Positions 1 to 8,560 of a stretch of 64,000 nt of DNA are shown piece after piece (position 1 is the first letter of the stretch; each line of letters begins with the position of its first letter). The translations under genes and the position numbers were made by a program. Source of the stretch: Solibacillus palustris (GTDB lineage: Bacteria > Bacillota > Bacilli > Bacillales_A > Planococcaceae); NCBI RefSeq assembly GCF_022549215.1, contig NZ_JAKZFC010000006.1, positions 1-64,000 of the forward strand, in the 5' to 3' direction. A model generated the notes under the pieces. That model did no database searches. It was not told where the DNA came from and saw only the letters and a list, made by a program, of their open reading frames with translations.

Positions 1-57
1 TCTTTAGCGTCGATGGTAGTTGGGGGTTTCCCCCTGTGAGAGTAGAACGTCGCTTCG
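1..57 (+). rRNA. rrf: 5S ribosomal RNA, 3' part
   Basis: The first ~57 bases match the conserved 3' half of Bacillales 5S rRNA (GATGGTAGTTGGGGGTTTCC, then CCCTGTGAGAGTAG). The 5' half lies before the window. A terminator follows directly, so this is the end of an rRNA operon. The exact 3' end is judged from pattern and may be off by a few bases. Confidence 0.9.
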
Positions 58-66
58 CACGAAAGA

Positions 67-94
67 AAACCACTGAGTAATCAGTGGTTTTTTT
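67..94 (+). terminator. Rho-independent terminator of the rRNA operon
   Basis: A perfect 10-bp stem (AAACCACTGA / TCAGTGGTTT) with a 4-base loop runs into a T tract, directly after the 5S end. Confidence 0.9.
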
Positions 95-220
95 GTGCTT
101 TGATTAAGATTACTATAGAAAATAGTTCTTTAGAAATAGAATAGCTTCAAAATAAATAGTATGTATTTCTTACTGAATAAGGTAAAATGAAGATAAATTT
201 AAACAAAGGTTTGATTGCGT

Positions 221-1198
221 ATGGTTGGATTTTTCAAAAAGTTATTTTCATCTAAATCTTTGCTACTTGAACAACAGTATGACGATCGTGGCTTTAATGT
301 ATATGGTATTCATAAAAATGGTACGAAATATGATGATCATGGTTATGATGTACGTGGCTTTGGCGAAAATGGCAAAACACGCAATCGGAAATATTATGAC
401 GATAATGGGTTCGATGCAAAAGGAATCCATTTAACCGGGAAAAAATACATTTCTGGCTATGATTGCTTTGGCTATGATTCAATAGGCTTCAATAAAGAAG
501 GTTGGAATCGAGAAGGATTTTATAAGGACGGCTTTAATAAAGATAACTATGACAAAAATGGTTTTAACCGAAAAGGAATCAATAAATATGGATTTAATAA
601 AGAGGGTATCCATAAAAATGGTACACGCTTAGATAATAAAGGTTTTAATGTATATGGTTTTAATAAAGACGGTTTAGACCGAGATGGTTATAATCGCGGT
701 GGTTTTAATCAGATGGGTTACAATCGAGCAGGCTTTCATGAAGATGGCTATAATCAGGCGGGGTATGACAAGGATGGGTATAGTCGAGAAGGCTACAACA
801 AAAAGGGCTATAATCGAGAGGGCTTTACTGCTGCGGGAATTGATGTAGAAGGTTATGACCAGGCTGGTTTCAATAAGAAAGGCTATGACCGGGAAGGCTT
901 CAATCGAGAGGGCTACGATAAACAAGGCTATAATCGAAATGGCAAAACACAAGAAGGCTTTAACGCACAGGGCTATAATGAACTTGGTTATGACAAGGGT
1001 GGTTATAATAAGAAAGGATTTAATGGAGAAGGCTATAATCGAGCAGGCTATGACCAAAGTGGTTTTAATAAAGAAGGTTATGATAAGGAAGGCTACAATC
1101 GATCGGGGTTTGATAGCATAGGCTTAGACAAAGAAGGCTTTAATAGTGATGGCTATGATCGCCAGGGATATAACCGTGCAGGAGAACGTATACAGTGA
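221..1198 (+). CDS. Hexapeptide-repeat protein, Gly/Asn/Tyr-rich (G-Y/F-N/D-x-x-G repeats)
   Basis: A 325-residue protein made almost entirely of a six-residue repeat, roughly [YF]-[ND]-[RK]-[EDAQ]-G, repeated over 40 times from about residue 20 to the C-terminus. Only the first ~18 residues (MVGFFKKLFSSK...) are non-repetitive: basic and short, without a clear signal peptide or membrane helix. There are no catalytic motifs. ATG at 221 is chosen as start; a TTG two codons upstream (215) is possible, since AAAGG at 205-209 can serve either. The gene stands alone between the rRNA terminator and another terminator. Function is unknown. The regular aromatic/Gly/Asn spacing suggests an extended beta or solenoid structure, or a self-associating polymer; this is inference. 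Confidence 0.75.
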   Translation: MVGFFKKLFSSKSLLLEQQYDDRGFNVYGIHKNGTKYDDHGYDVRGFGENGKTRNRKYYDDNGFDAKGIHLTGKKYISGYDCFGYDSIGFNKEGWNREGFYKDGFNKDNYDKNGFNRKGINKYGFNKEGIHKNGTRLDNKGFNVYGFNKDGLDRDGYNRGGFNQMGYNRAGFHEDGYNQAGYDKDGYSREGYNKKGYNREGFTAAGIDVEGYDQAGFNKKGYDREGFNREGYDKQGYNRNGKTQEGFNAQGYNELGYDKGGYNKKGFNGEGYNRAGYDQSGFNKEGYDKEGYNRSGFDSIGLDKEGFNSDGYDRQGYNRAGERIQ

Positions 1199-1202
1199 AG
1201 GG

Positions 1203-1238
1203 GGCGTCCGGAAAGCAATTTTGGGACGCCTCCTTTGT
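1203..1238 (+). terminator. Probable terminator after the repeat protein
   Basis: The arms GGCGTCC (1203-1209) and GGACGCC (1224-1230) form a stem just after the stop codon, followed by a poor T run (TCCTTTG). The weak T run lowers confidence. Confidence 0.55.
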
Positions 1239-1260
1239 GCTGAGGATGGAGGCTAGCACG

Positions 1261-1356
1261 ATGCTGTTCATGAATGCGTTGTCACATGAAGTGATGGTTT
1301 TAGAATTTGTTCCTATTTCTGACCATCGCAGAAGAACCACCACAGCTGATAATTAA
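1261..1356 (+). CDS. Possible 31-residue small protein
   Basis: A short frame, beginning MLFMNALSHEVMVLEF and ending in RRRTTTADN, starts at an ATG placed 8 bases after a good ribosome binding site (GGATGGAGG, 1244-1252) and ends 9 bases before a strong terminator. The boundaries look like a real small gene, but nothing in the sequence identifies it. It could also be a gene fragment. Confidence 0.3.
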   Translation: MLFMNALSHEVMVLEFVPISDHRRRTTTADN

Positions 1357-1365
1357 CACATGAGT

Positions 1366-1412
1366 GGAGCACTGTCCAAAAAAAATCACTTTTTGGACAG
1401 CTCCTTTTTTAT
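1366..1412 (+). terminator. Strong Rho-independent terminator
   Basis: An 11-bp stem CTGTCCAAAAA / TTTTTGGACAG, extended by GGAG/CTCC, is followed by TTTTTT. Confidence 0.85.
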
Positions 1413-1616
1413 TTGAAAAAAAGTGAAACTTTGCTCGGTGGGGGTTTTCCTCATCCCACACTGAGCATTAGCCTTCATCAATCGAGCTTTTAGAGACAGT
1501 GGCTCGCCCTATTGTCCCTTAATGCGGGATAAAAGTTATACTAAAAAATAAAGAAATTATAAAGTTTCCAATTTCCAATGAAATGATTGTTATAGTAATT
1601 ACAGGAGGCGAACTAA
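1413..1616. other. Intergenic region before the two-component operon
   Basis: Together with the small frame and terminators upstream, this fills the 418-base gap between stop 1198 and 1617. It holds a hairpin at about 1434-1467 (GCTCGGTGGGG with CCCACACTGAGC) without a T tract. The AT-rich last 80 bases probably hold the promoter, with a clear ribosome binding site (CAGGAGGCG) before 1617. Nothing else is recognised. Confidence 0.4.
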
Positions 1617-2312
1617 ATGGAGCAAATTCTTTTAGTAGAAGATGATCGTGAAATTGCGCGAATTATAAAGGATACGTTAACGAAGGAAGGTTATTTTGTG
1701 ACGTGGGCAACGACAGGTATTGAAGGATTAGAAGATTTTTCTGCCGGCAGCTATTCGTTAGTGCTTGTTGATTGGATGATGCCTGAAATGGATGGGCTGA
1801 CAATGATTGAGCATATCCGTCTGCAAAGTGACGTACCGATTATTATGATAAGCGCAAAAAGCGAAGATGCTGATAAAGTAGAAGGCTTGCAAGATGCCGA
1901 CGATTATTTAGCCAAACCGTTTTCGTTAGAAGAGCTAAAGGCTCGTGTTCGATCTCAATTAAGACGTTGGCAACGATACAATAAAGTAAATGTGCAAGAG
2001 GAAAAATTACAATTTACACAGGGCTTAATGATGGACCTTAGTAAAGAGCTCGTCTATGTGCACGAAGAGAAAGTAAATTTAACACAAAAGGAATATGCAC
2101 TGTTAAAAGTATTCGTACAGCACCCATTAGAAGTGTTTACGAAACAGGCACTTTATACGCATGTATGGCAACAGACGGAACTCGATCAAACACATACGGT
2201 GACCGTACATATCAAAGCGTTACGCGAAAAATTAAATGATCCAGTTAGAAAACCTTATTTCATTGAAACGGTTTGGGGAAAGGGTTACCGTTTTATCGGT
2301 GAGCAGCTATGA
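1617..2312 (+). CDS. OmpR/PhoB-type response regulator
   Basis: This 231-residue response regulator has an N-terminal receiver domain (about 1-118) and a C-terminal winged-helix DNA-binding domain (about 130-230). Visible residues are the acidic pair D9/D10, phospho-acceptor D52 in LVDWMMPEMDG, the switch Ser in MISAK and Lys in AKPF. The winged helix ends in the typical VWGKGYRF. Oddity: the usual GLELGADDY segment reads GLQDADDY, one residue short. The following kinase gene overlaps by 4 bases, so the two are a translationally coupled pair. The signal sensed is unknown. Confidence 0.93.
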   Translation: MEQILLVEDDREIARIIKDTLTKEGYFVTWATTGIEGLEDFSAGSYSLVLVDWMMPEMDGLTMIEHIRLQSDVPIIMISAKSEDADKVEGLQDADDYLAKPFSLEELKARVRSQLRRWQRYNKVNVQEEKLQFTQGLMMDLSKELVYVHEEKVNLTQKEYALLKVFVQHPLEVFTKQALYTHVWQQTELDQTHTVTVHIKALREKLNDPVRKPYFIETVWGKGYRFIGEQL

Positions 2313-3751
2313 AAATTAAATCATGGTTATTGTTAACTTATTTGCTTGTCATGCTCATTCCACTTGGTGCATTTTACGGGTTATATGTGTCAATCAATGC
2401 CTATTATCAAGACAAAAATGTAGATGAATATTTTAATACATGGTCGCAGGTGACAGAGTTAAAAAAACTATTAAGCAACCAAGCCCTTTATACGAGCCAG
2501 CAACGTTTTGAAGAAATTGAAGCATTAACATCCAATCAATTAATGATTACACTGTATAGCCCAAATGGCAAAATTTATTATTCTTCCGATCCACTGAGCG
2601 GATATAGCAATTTTGAAGCGAGAAGTTCATTGTATAAAAACTTGTATGAGCTTAAGCAAAACTATAAAACTTTTGTTTATAAAGAACCTGTATATAAAGA
2701 TGGTGCAATTAAAGGTGTCTATAAAATTACACTTGCTCGTACGGAGTGGCTGGAGGAAGTAAATTCAAAATCAGCGTTTGTAATTGGGAGTTTAATCATT
2801 GTGTTGCTTCTAGTATATAGTGCAGTCGTGTATTTTTTAAATCACCGTTTAAATCGTCCAGTAAAGCAGTTAATTGAACAAATGCGGTTCTTTGCAAAAG
2901 GAGAGTCTACTACAACATTGATAGTTCAAAAAGATGAGTTAGGTGAGCTAACGGACAATTTTCAAATGATGCAACTGGAGATCCTTGCAACACGAGACAA
3001 GCTAAATAGTGAGCAGCGTCAAAAGGAATTTATGATTGCTAGTCTTTCGCATGATTTAAAAACGCCGCTAACATCGATTCAAGCCTATACAGAGAGCTTG
3101 CTTGCAGGGAAGCTAAGTGAACGGGAACAACAGGAATATTTGCAAATCATTCACGGCAAATCGGATTATATGAAGCAGTTACTGGATGATTTAATGATGT
3201 TTACATTGCTACAGTCGAATACGTATGATATGGAGCTTGTAGAAGTGGATGGTCGTGAATTTTTCGAGATGCTGCTTAGTGATTATGAACAGATTAGTAT
3301 AGAAAAAGGCTTTAAGGGATTAACGATGATTCAGCTTGAAAATAATTATTTGGTCAATCCGAAACAGCTAATGCGTGTTGTCGACAATGTTGTATCGAAT
3401 GCTTGGACGTATACCAATATCGGAGGCGATATTGCGATAGCTGCGTTTGAAAGTGAAATCATTCCGCGTGAATGGAGCCATTTAATCCAATATTTTACGA
3501 ATGAGGGCTTATATATGGTGATTGAAAATAGTGGGGTGATGCTTACCGAACAGCAGTGTCAGCAAATATTTGAACCACTGCATCAATTAGATGAGTCGCG
3601 CAGTAGTGTAGGGCAACGTGGAGCGGGGCTAGGATTAAGTATTGCCAAACAAATTATTGAAAAGCATAACGGAACTATTCAGGCAGTTTCACAATCAAAT
3701 AAAACCGCCATGATCATATGGCTACCAAAAATCGAGGAGCGAGAACTATGA
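2309..3751 (+). CDS. Sensor histidine kinase, membrane-bound
   Basis: This 480-residue kinase partners the regulator just upstream. It has two membrane segments (about 7-29 and 155-177) bracketing a ~125-residue extracytoplasmic sensor domain, then a HAMP linker (about 178-230), a dimerisation/phospho-acceptor domain with SLSHDLKTPL (His248) and a C-terminal ATP-binding domain with an N box (VVSNAWTY) and G boxes (GQRGAGLGLSIAK). All catalytic motifs are intact. The stop overlaps the start of the lipoprotein gene (ATGA), so all three genes form one operon. The lipoprotein may be a partner or a target of the system; this is inference. Confidence 0.93.
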   Translation: MKIKSWLLLTYLLVMLIPLGAFYGLYVSINAYYQDKNVDEYFNTWSQVTELKKLLSNQALYTSQQRFEEIEALTSNQLMITLYSPNGKIYYSSDPLSGYSNFEARSSLYKNLYELKQNYKTFVYKEPVYKDGAIKGVYKITLARTEWLEEVNSKSAFVIGSLIIVLLLVYSAVVYFLNHRLNRPVKQLIEQMRFFAKGESTTTLIVQKDELGELTDNFQMMQLEILATRDKLNSEQRQKEFMIASLSHDLKTPLTSIQAYTESLLAGKLSEREQQEYLQIIHGKSDYMKQLLDDLMMFTLLQSNTYDMELVEVDGREFFEMLLSDYEQISIEKGFKGLTMIQLENNYLVNPKQLMRVVDNVVSNAWTYTNIGGDIAIAAFESEIIPREWSHLIQYFTNEGLYMVIENSGVMLTEQQCQQIFEPLHQLDESRSSVGQRGAGLGLSIAKQIIEKHNGTIQAVSQSNKTAMIIWLPKIEEREL

Positions 3752-4785
3752 AAAAAGTGATTTATTCAGCAGCACTCATTTTAACATTATCATTAGCAGC
3801 ATGTAGCAGCACAGAGGAGCATTCACCTCAAGAAATTTTAAATCAGGCGATGCAAGAAACATCTGAGCTAACTTCGTATTATGCAGAATATAAAATTACG
3901 ATGGAAGATGGAACAGAAGTTCTTTCAAAGCAATGGGCAAAGAACGGCAAAAATCGTGTGGAAATTATTGATTCAACAGGTGAGGAGTCGCTGGCCATTA
4001 ATGATGGGAAAACATTAACTTCCTATACGAAATCAACAAATACCGCAATGATTATGGATATTTCATCAAATGGTGATGGCTTTGTACAGCTTACATTAAA
4101 AGAGCAGGCACTACGCCTATTAGAGCAAGTTCAGGATTCACATGATATTACAATTGGTGAACAAGAAAAAATCGCAGGGCATGAGACTTATCATTTAATT
4201 GCGAAGGAGAAAAAGTCTGGCTCGTTATATGGCGATATGGAAATTTGGGTCGACAAAAAGACGTGGATGACCTTAAAATCAGTTACTTCAACTGAAGACA
4301 TGGCGATGACAGTAGAGTTCACAAAGTTTGAGCCAAATGCCAAAATTAAAGATGAACTATTTGTAGCAGATTTACCAGAAGATGCGACCATAGAAATGGT
4401 AAAAAATGAGCCACCTGCGCAATTAACAATGGAAGAAGCGACTGAAAAATTAGGTGCGTTTTTAATCTTTCCTGAATCGACGGGTTATAAATTAGAAAGT
4501 ATTGAAGATATGAACATGCCCGATACAGGAGAGATTGCTTTAACCTATACGAAAAATGACGAGCCACAATTTACGTTATCTGTATTTAAACCTATAGAAC
4601 AAATAGGTGATGAGGAGGATACAATTGAAGTGCGTAAACAACAAGGGACAAAGATGGATTCGGAGTACTTTAAGTTACTGCAATGGGATGAACAAGGTTT
4701 ACGCTACAATGTCATCTTTGAAAATCCCGATTTAACATTTGAACAAGTGTTAGCAATTACGGAGCAAATGGAATTCACAAAATAA
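3748..4785 (+). CDS. LolA/RseB-like lipoprotein with C-terminal DUF4367-type region
   Basis: A 345-residue secreted lipoprotein. The signal peptide ends in the lipobox LAAC (MKKVIYSAALILTLSLAACS), giving a lipid-anchored Cys near residue 20. Residues ~30-215 resemble the LolA/RseB-like fold (DUF4367-linked outer lipoprotein type: SYYAEYKITMEDG..., then GHETYHLIAKE and MEIWVDKKTWMTLK). The last ~125 residues resemble DUF4367. Start ATG 3748 overlaps the kinase stop and has the site GAGGAGCG; an upstream in-frame start at 3718 lies inside the kinase gene and is rejected. As third gene of the operon it probably modulates the kinase at the cell surface. Confidence 0.8.
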   Translation: MKKVIYSAALILTLSLAACSSTEEHSPQEILNQAMQETSELTSYYAEYKITMEDGTEVLSKQWAKNGKNRVEIIDSTGEESLAINDGKTLTSYTKSTNTAMIMDISSNGDGFVQLTLKEQALRLLEQVQDSHDITIGEQEKIAGHETYHLIAKEKKSGSLYGDMEIWVDKKTWMTLKSVTSTEDMAMTVEFTKFEPNAKIKDELFVADLPEDATIEMVKNEPPAQLTMEEATEKLGAFLIFPESTGYKLESIEDMNMPDTGEIALTYTKNDEPQFTLSVFKPIEQIGDEEDTIEVRKQQGTKMDSEYFKLLQWDEQGLRYNVIFENPDLTFEQVLAITEQMEFTK

Positions 4786-4790
4786 ACAAC

Positions 4791-4822
4791 GAGGAGTGCT
4801 GAAATAGTACTCCTCTTTTTAA
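4791..4822 (+). terminator. Rho-independent terminator of the two-component operon
   Basis: GAGGAGT / ACTCCTC stem and a TTTTT run right after the lipoprotein stop. Confidence 0.85.
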
Positions 4823-4933
4823 TTCCACAAAAATTGTGACAGTTCGTTCACAAATTTAACTCGTTCTATTAGGTAGCAGATTGTGTAAAATGTTATAGTT
4901 AGAGCGATATTTAAAGTCGGAAGGATGACCAGT

Positions 4934-5122
4934 TTGACCAAAAAGCAAGTATGGTATGAAGTACAAGAAAGTGAAACAATCGAGCAATGTCTTGACCGAA
5001 TGAAGGAGGATGGTTATATGCCATTTGGACGTAAAGAAGAACCTGTTTTTGAGGAAGTAAATGGAGAACCGGTATACTTACGTCAAAAAATTCAATTCAA
5101 AGGCATATTGTATGAAGAATAA
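4934..5122 (+). CDS. yebG: NETI-motif protein (YebG-like)
   Basis: A 62-residue protein of the NETI family, with ESETIEQCLDRMKEDGYMP matching the conserved N-E-T-I-x-x-C-L-x-R-M segment. Its function is unknown, but in Bacillus the family gene sits just before purE, as here. TTG at 4934 is chosen as start because AAGGATG lies 6 bases before it; the ATG at 4925 is glued to the same ribosome binding site with no spacer. It is not part of the pur operon transcript, since the pur promoter and PurR operator follow it. Confidence 0.8.
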   Translation: MTKKQVWYEVQESETIEQCLDRMKEDGYMPFGRKEEPVFEEVNGEPVYLRQKIQFKGILYEE

Positions 5123-5137
5123 TTGAAATAACGATTT

Positions 5138-5181
5138 AAAACCGAACAATATTGTTTCGCTAAAATTTATTGTTCGTATTT
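5138..5181. promoter_or_regulatory. PurR operator: inverted pair of PurBoxes
   Basis: AAAACCGAACAAT at 5138-5150 fits the PurBox consensus AWWWCCGAACWWT exactly. The mirror copy at 5169-5181 (ATTGTTCGTATTT, other strand AAATACGAACAAT) differs at one position. The boxes face each other with an 18-base spacer, close to the 16-17 known for Bacillus PurR operators. They lie just upstream of the -35 of the pur promoter. In Bacillus, PRPP releases PurR from such sites. Confidence 0.85.
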
Positions 5182-5186
5182 TTGTA

Positions 5187-5215
5187 TTGATTTTCTGTGA
5201 AAGCCTTGTTAAAAT
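5187..5215 (+). promoter_or_regulatory. pur operon promoter (sigma-A type)
   Basis: TTGATT (5187-5192), a 17-base spacer, then TAAAAT (5210-5215). The transcript would start near 5222, just before the riboswitch. Confidence 0.75.
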
Positions 5216-5237
5216 GTGTACAGGAAAAACATTTTAT

Positions 5238-5306
5238 CCCTCATATATGCTAGAGAATATGGCTCTAGTGTCTCTACCCGGCACCGTAAATACCGGACTA
5301 TGTGGG
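5238..5306 (+). promoter_or_regulatory. Purine riboswitch aptamer, guanine class
   Basis: The aptamer shows P1 arms (CCCTCATA with TATGTGGG), P2 (GCTAGAG/CTCTAGT) with loop AATATGG, the junction GTCTCTACC, P3 (CCGG-type) with loop CCGTAAA, and GGACTATG. The specificity base in GACTATG is C, as in guanine/hypoxanthine aptamers; adenine aptamers have T there. It precedes purE and a terminator, so purine excess should stop transcription. Confidence 0.93.
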
Positions 5307-5377
5307 AAAGCAACTTTTGGTACGATTAATTTAAAGGGTGTGGATCGGATGCTATCATCTTCATATTCTTTTCTAAA

Positions 5378-5437
5378 AAGTCCTCAAGTAATCTGCTTTC
5401 TCATGCGTAGAGAGTAGTTTATTTGGGGATTTTTTTA
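5378..5437 (+). terminator. Riboswitch expression platform: regulated terminator
   Basis: AGTCCTCAA pairs with TTGGGGATT, and CTGCTTTCTC with GAGAGTAG inside it, around the loop ATGC. A T run (about 5430-5436) follows. It stands ~75 bases after the aptamer and ~165 bases before purE. The rest of the 5123-5602 gap is leader RNA without recognised genes. Confidence 0.8.
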
Positions 5438-5602
5438 TTAAGTAAATTACGCCTTAGCGAAATAGTGTACAGATTTTTTAGGAGTGTTCGAAAAAAATCT
5501 AACACACCTGCTGAGGAATTATCTACAATCAGTGAGTTTTTACTGAATAAGGATAAATAAAGCGAAACGTAAGTGGAGAAGATGTTTAAAGGAGCGAAAC
5601 TC

Positions 5603-6091
5603 ATGAATCCGAAAATTGGCGTTATTATGGGAAGTTCAAGTGACTGGGAAACAATGAAGCATGCGTGCGACATTTTAGAGGAGCTTGAAGTACCTTATGA
5701 AAAGCAGGTTGTCTCTGCGCATCGCACACCTGATTTAATGTTTGAATATGCAGAGAGTGCACGTAGCCGTGGTATCCAAGTGATCATTGCTGGAGCAGGT
5801 GGGGCTGCCCACTTACCAGGAATGGTTGCAGCAAAAACGACATTACCGGTTATTGGTGTACCAGTACAATCTCGTGCATTAAATGGCCTTGATTCCCTAC
5901 TGTCAATCGTACAAATGCCAGGCGGTGTACCAGTAGCAACTGTCGCAATTGGCAAAGCTGGCGCAACAAATGCTGGTTTGCTAGCTGCTCAAATTTTAGG
6001 AGCCTTTGATGTAGAACTTGCAGCAAAGCTTGACGCGCGCCGTGAAGCAACAAAAGCACAAGTTTTAGAAAGCACAGGTGACCTAACGTGA
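5603..6091 (+). CDS. purE: 5-(carboxyamino)imidazole ribonucleotide mutase
   Basis: PurE moves the carboxyl group of N5-CAIR to C4, giving CAIR in the IMP pathway, in the cytosol. The 162-residue length and the start [18 protein letters not shown] fit the family; AHRTP and the Gly-rich [11 protein letters not shown] loop of the active site are present. ATG 5603 follows AAAGGAGCG; an in-frame GTG at 5573 is rejected for lack of conserved residues. It is the first gene of the pur operon. Its stop overlaps the purK GTG start by 4 bases, so PurE and PurK, which act in sequence, are coupled. Confidence 0.97.
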   Translation: MNPKIGVIMGSSSDWETMKHACDILEELEVPYEKQVVSAHRTPDLMFEYAESARSRGIQVIIAGAGGAAHLPGMVAAKTTLPVIGVPVQSRALNGLDSLLSIVQMPGGVPVATVAIGKAGATNAGLLAAQILGAFDVELAAKLDARREATKAQVLESTGDLT

Positions 6092-7212
6092 CAAAAATGA
6101 TTTATCCTGGACAAACGATCGGCATAATTGGTGGCGGTCAGCTTGGTCGAATGATGGCGGTGGCAGCAAAAGAAGCTGGGTATAAAATTGCTGTTTTAGA
6201 GCCAACAATGGATTCACCTTGTGGACAAGTAGCAGACATTCGCATTGTAGCAGCTTATGATGACGAGGCAGCGCTTGAGGAATTAGCAGAAGTAAGTGAT
6301 GTGATTACGTATGAATTTGAAAATATTGATTACGAAGGCTTAAATCGTCTTACACAAATTGCCTATGTTCCACAAGGTGCGGAGCTTGTTCGAATTACAC
6401 AAAATCGTGTAACTGAAAAAGCGATGATTGTTAAGGCTGGTTGTCCGGTAGCACCGTATGTTGTGGCAGATACTTATGAACAGCTTACAGCACAAATTCA
6501 TGAGATTGGCTACCCATGTATCGTAAAAACGGCACGCGGAGGCTATGATGGCAAAGGACAACAGCTGTTAAAATCAGCAGATGATTTGCCACTTGCACGA
6601 GGTTTATTTGAACATTCACAATGCATTGCAGAAGGCTTTGTACCATTTACGAAAGAAATTTCCGTTATTGTTCAGCGTAATGGACATGGCGAAACATACT
6701 GCTTGCCAGTAGGCGAAAACACTCATGTCAATCATATTTTACATGAAACAATTGTGCCTGCACGCATCGAAGCTAACACAGCAGCGTTAGCAGAAGAAGC
6801 GGCAATGAAAATTGCAGACTACTTACAGCTAGTCGGCACATTAGCAGTAGAAATGTTCGTACTTGAAGATGGTAGCATTGTCATCAACGAATGCGCACCG
6901 CGACCACATAACTCTGGTCATTACTCAATTGAGGCGTGCAATATTTCACAATTCACACAGCATATTCGTGCTGTATGTGGATGGCCATTACGTAAACCAA
7001 AATTATGGGCACCATCAATCATGGTGAATGTGCTAGGGCAGCATGTTGTATCTTTAACAAACTCTATTTCGAAATATCCAGATTGGTCAGTACACCTTTA
7101 CGGTAAATCAGAAGCAAAAGTTAATCGTAAAATGGGTCATGTAACAATCATGACAAAAGATTTAAATACGACATTAAAACAAATCAAGGAATCTGGTATT
7201 TGGCCAGAGTAG
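6088..7212 (+). CDS. purK: N5-carboxyaminoimidazole ribonucleotide synthase
   Basis: This ATP-grasp enzyme makes N5-CAIR from AIR, bicarbonate and ATP, the step before PurE. It is 374 residues. The N-terminal [13 protein letters not shown] loop, the ATP-grasp segment [15 protein letters not shown] and the C-terminal metal-binding [11 protein letters not shown] are all present. GTG 6088 is favoured as start because AGGTGA lies 6 bases before it; ATG 6097 is the alternative. It overlaps purE. Confidence 0.96.
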   Translation: MTKMIYPGQTIGIIGGGQLGRMMAVAAKEAGYKIAVLEPTMDSPCGQVADIRIVAAYDDEAALEELAEVSDVITYEFENIDYEGLNRLTQIAYVPQGAELVRITQNRVTEKAMIVKAGCPVAPYVVADTYEQLTAQIHEIGYPCIVKTARGGYDGKGQQLLKSADDLPLARGLFEHSQCIAEGFVPFTKEISVIVQRNGHGETYCLPVGENTHVNHILHETIVPARIEANTAALAEEAAMKIADYLQLVGTLAVEMFVLEDGSIVINECAPRPHNSGHYSIEACNISQFTQHIRAVCGWPLRKPKLWAPSIMVNVLGQHVVSLTNSISKYPDWSVHLYGKSEAKVNRKMGHVTIMTKDLNTTLKQIKESGIWPE

Positions 7213-7228
7213 AAGGAGCATAAAAAAG

Positions 7229-8530
7229 ATGATTGAACGCTATACTCGTCCCGAAATGGGCGCAATTTGGACTGAAGAAAATAAATATCAAGCTTGGCTT
7301 GAAGTAGAAATATTAGCTTGTGAAGCTTGGGCTGAAATTGGCGAAATTCCAAAAGAAGATGTTATTAAATTACGTGCGAATGCCGACTTCGATATTAATC
7401 GAATTTATGAAATCGAAAAGGAAACGCGTCATGACGTAGTTGCGTTCACTCGCGCTGTCTCTGAAACACCTGCACTTGGTGAAGAACGTAAATGGGTACA
7501 CTACGGTTTAACTTCAACAGATGTAGTTGATACAGCACTTTCTTATTTAATCAAACAGGCGAATGATATCCTTCGCAAAGATTTAACTAAATTTATAGAA
7601 ATTATTAAGAACAAAGCCCAAGAACATAAAAATACCGTTTGCATGGGTCGTACACATGGTGTGCATGCAGAGCCAACAACATTTGGTTTAAAGCTTGCTC
7701 TTTGGTACGAAGAAATGAAGCGTAATATTGAGCGCTTCGAAGCGGCGGCAAAAGTGATTGAAACAGGTAAAATGAGTGGCGCAGTTGGTACATATGCCAA
7801 TATCGATCCTCGAGTTGAAGCGTATGTATGTGAGCATCTTGGCTTAGCAGCTGCACCAATTTCAACACAAACATTACAACGTGACCGCCATGCACAGTAC
7901 TTCTCGACGCTTGCGTTAATTGCCACTTCTATTGAAAAGTTTGCAACAGAAGTGCGTGGCTTACAGAAGTCTGAAACACGCGAAGTAGAAGAAGGCTTTG
8001 CAAAAGGTCAAAAAGGTTCTTCGGCAATGCCGCATAAACGTAACCCAATCGGCTCTGAAAATATGACAGGTATGGCACGCTTAATGCGCGGCTATATGCT
8101 AACTGCTTTCGAGAACGTGTCACTTTGGCATGAACGTGATATTTCACACTCATCAGCAGAACGTGTCATTATTCCAGATGCTACGATTACATTAAACTAC
8201 ATGTTAAATCGTTTCGGCAGCATTATCGAAAACTTATCCGTATTCCCTGAAAATATGAAACGCAATATGGAGCGTACATTTGGGTTAATTTACTCACAGC
8301 GCATCCTACTTGCATTAATAGATAAAGGTTTAGTTCGTGAAGAGGCGTATGATACGGTTCAACCGTTAACAGCACGCGCATGGGATGAACAAATTCAGTT
8401 CCGACCATTAGTAGAAGCAAGCGAAAAGATCACTTCATATCTTTCACCTGAAGAAATCAGTGACTGCTTCGATTACAACTATCACATTCAAAAAGTCGAT
8501 TTCATTTTCGAACGTTTAGGACTTAACTAA
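7229..8530 (+). CDS. purB: Adenylosuccinate lyase
   Basis: PurB removes fumarate from SAICAR and from adenylosuccinate, so it acts twice on the way to AMP. At 433 residues it has the fumarase/aspartase-superfamily signature [11 protein letters not shown] (about residue 263-273), the TSTDVVDTA segment near residue 90 and the catalytic-His region [11 protein letters not shown]. An AAGGAGC site precedes ATG 7229. Third gene of the operon. Confidence 0.97.
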   Translation: MIERYTRPEMGAIWTEENKYQAWLEVEILACEAWAEIGEIPKEDVIKLRANADFDINRIYEIEKETRHDVVAFTRAVSETPALGEERKWVHYGLTSTDVVDTALSYLIKQANDILRKDLTKFIEIIKNKAQEHKNTVCMGRTHGVHAEPTTFGLKLALWYEEMKRNIERFEAAAKVIETGKMSGAVGTYANIDPRVEAYVCEHLGLAAAPISTQTLQRDRHAQYFSTLALIATSIEKFATEVRGLQKSETREVEEGFAKGQKGSSAMPHKRNPIGSENMTGMARLMRGYMLTAFENVSLWHERDISHSSAERVIIPDATITLNYMLNRFGSIIENLSVFPENMKRNMERTFGLIYSQRILLALIDKGLVREEAYDTVQPLTARAWDEQIQFRPLVEASEKITSYLSPEEISDCFDYNYHIQKVDFIFERLGLN

Positions 8531-8560
8531 TCAACTATTAACTATTTGGAGGAATACGTC

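Noticed and set aside
470-1190. Regular 18-base repeats, possible CRISPR or satellite
   Set aside because: They encode a continuous hexapeptide repeat in one open frame; there are no conserved direct repeats with unique spacers.
5143-5183. Inverted repeat with T-rich tail, read as terminator of the NETI gene
   Set aside because: The arms are PurBoxes (AWWWCCGAACWWT) in the known arrangement just before the pur promoter, so an operator explains it better.
5277-5282. CCCGGC in the riboswitch P3 is complementary to GCCGGG of the purD hairpin loops
   Set aside because: A six-base match is expected by chance, and this segment is paired in the aptamer.
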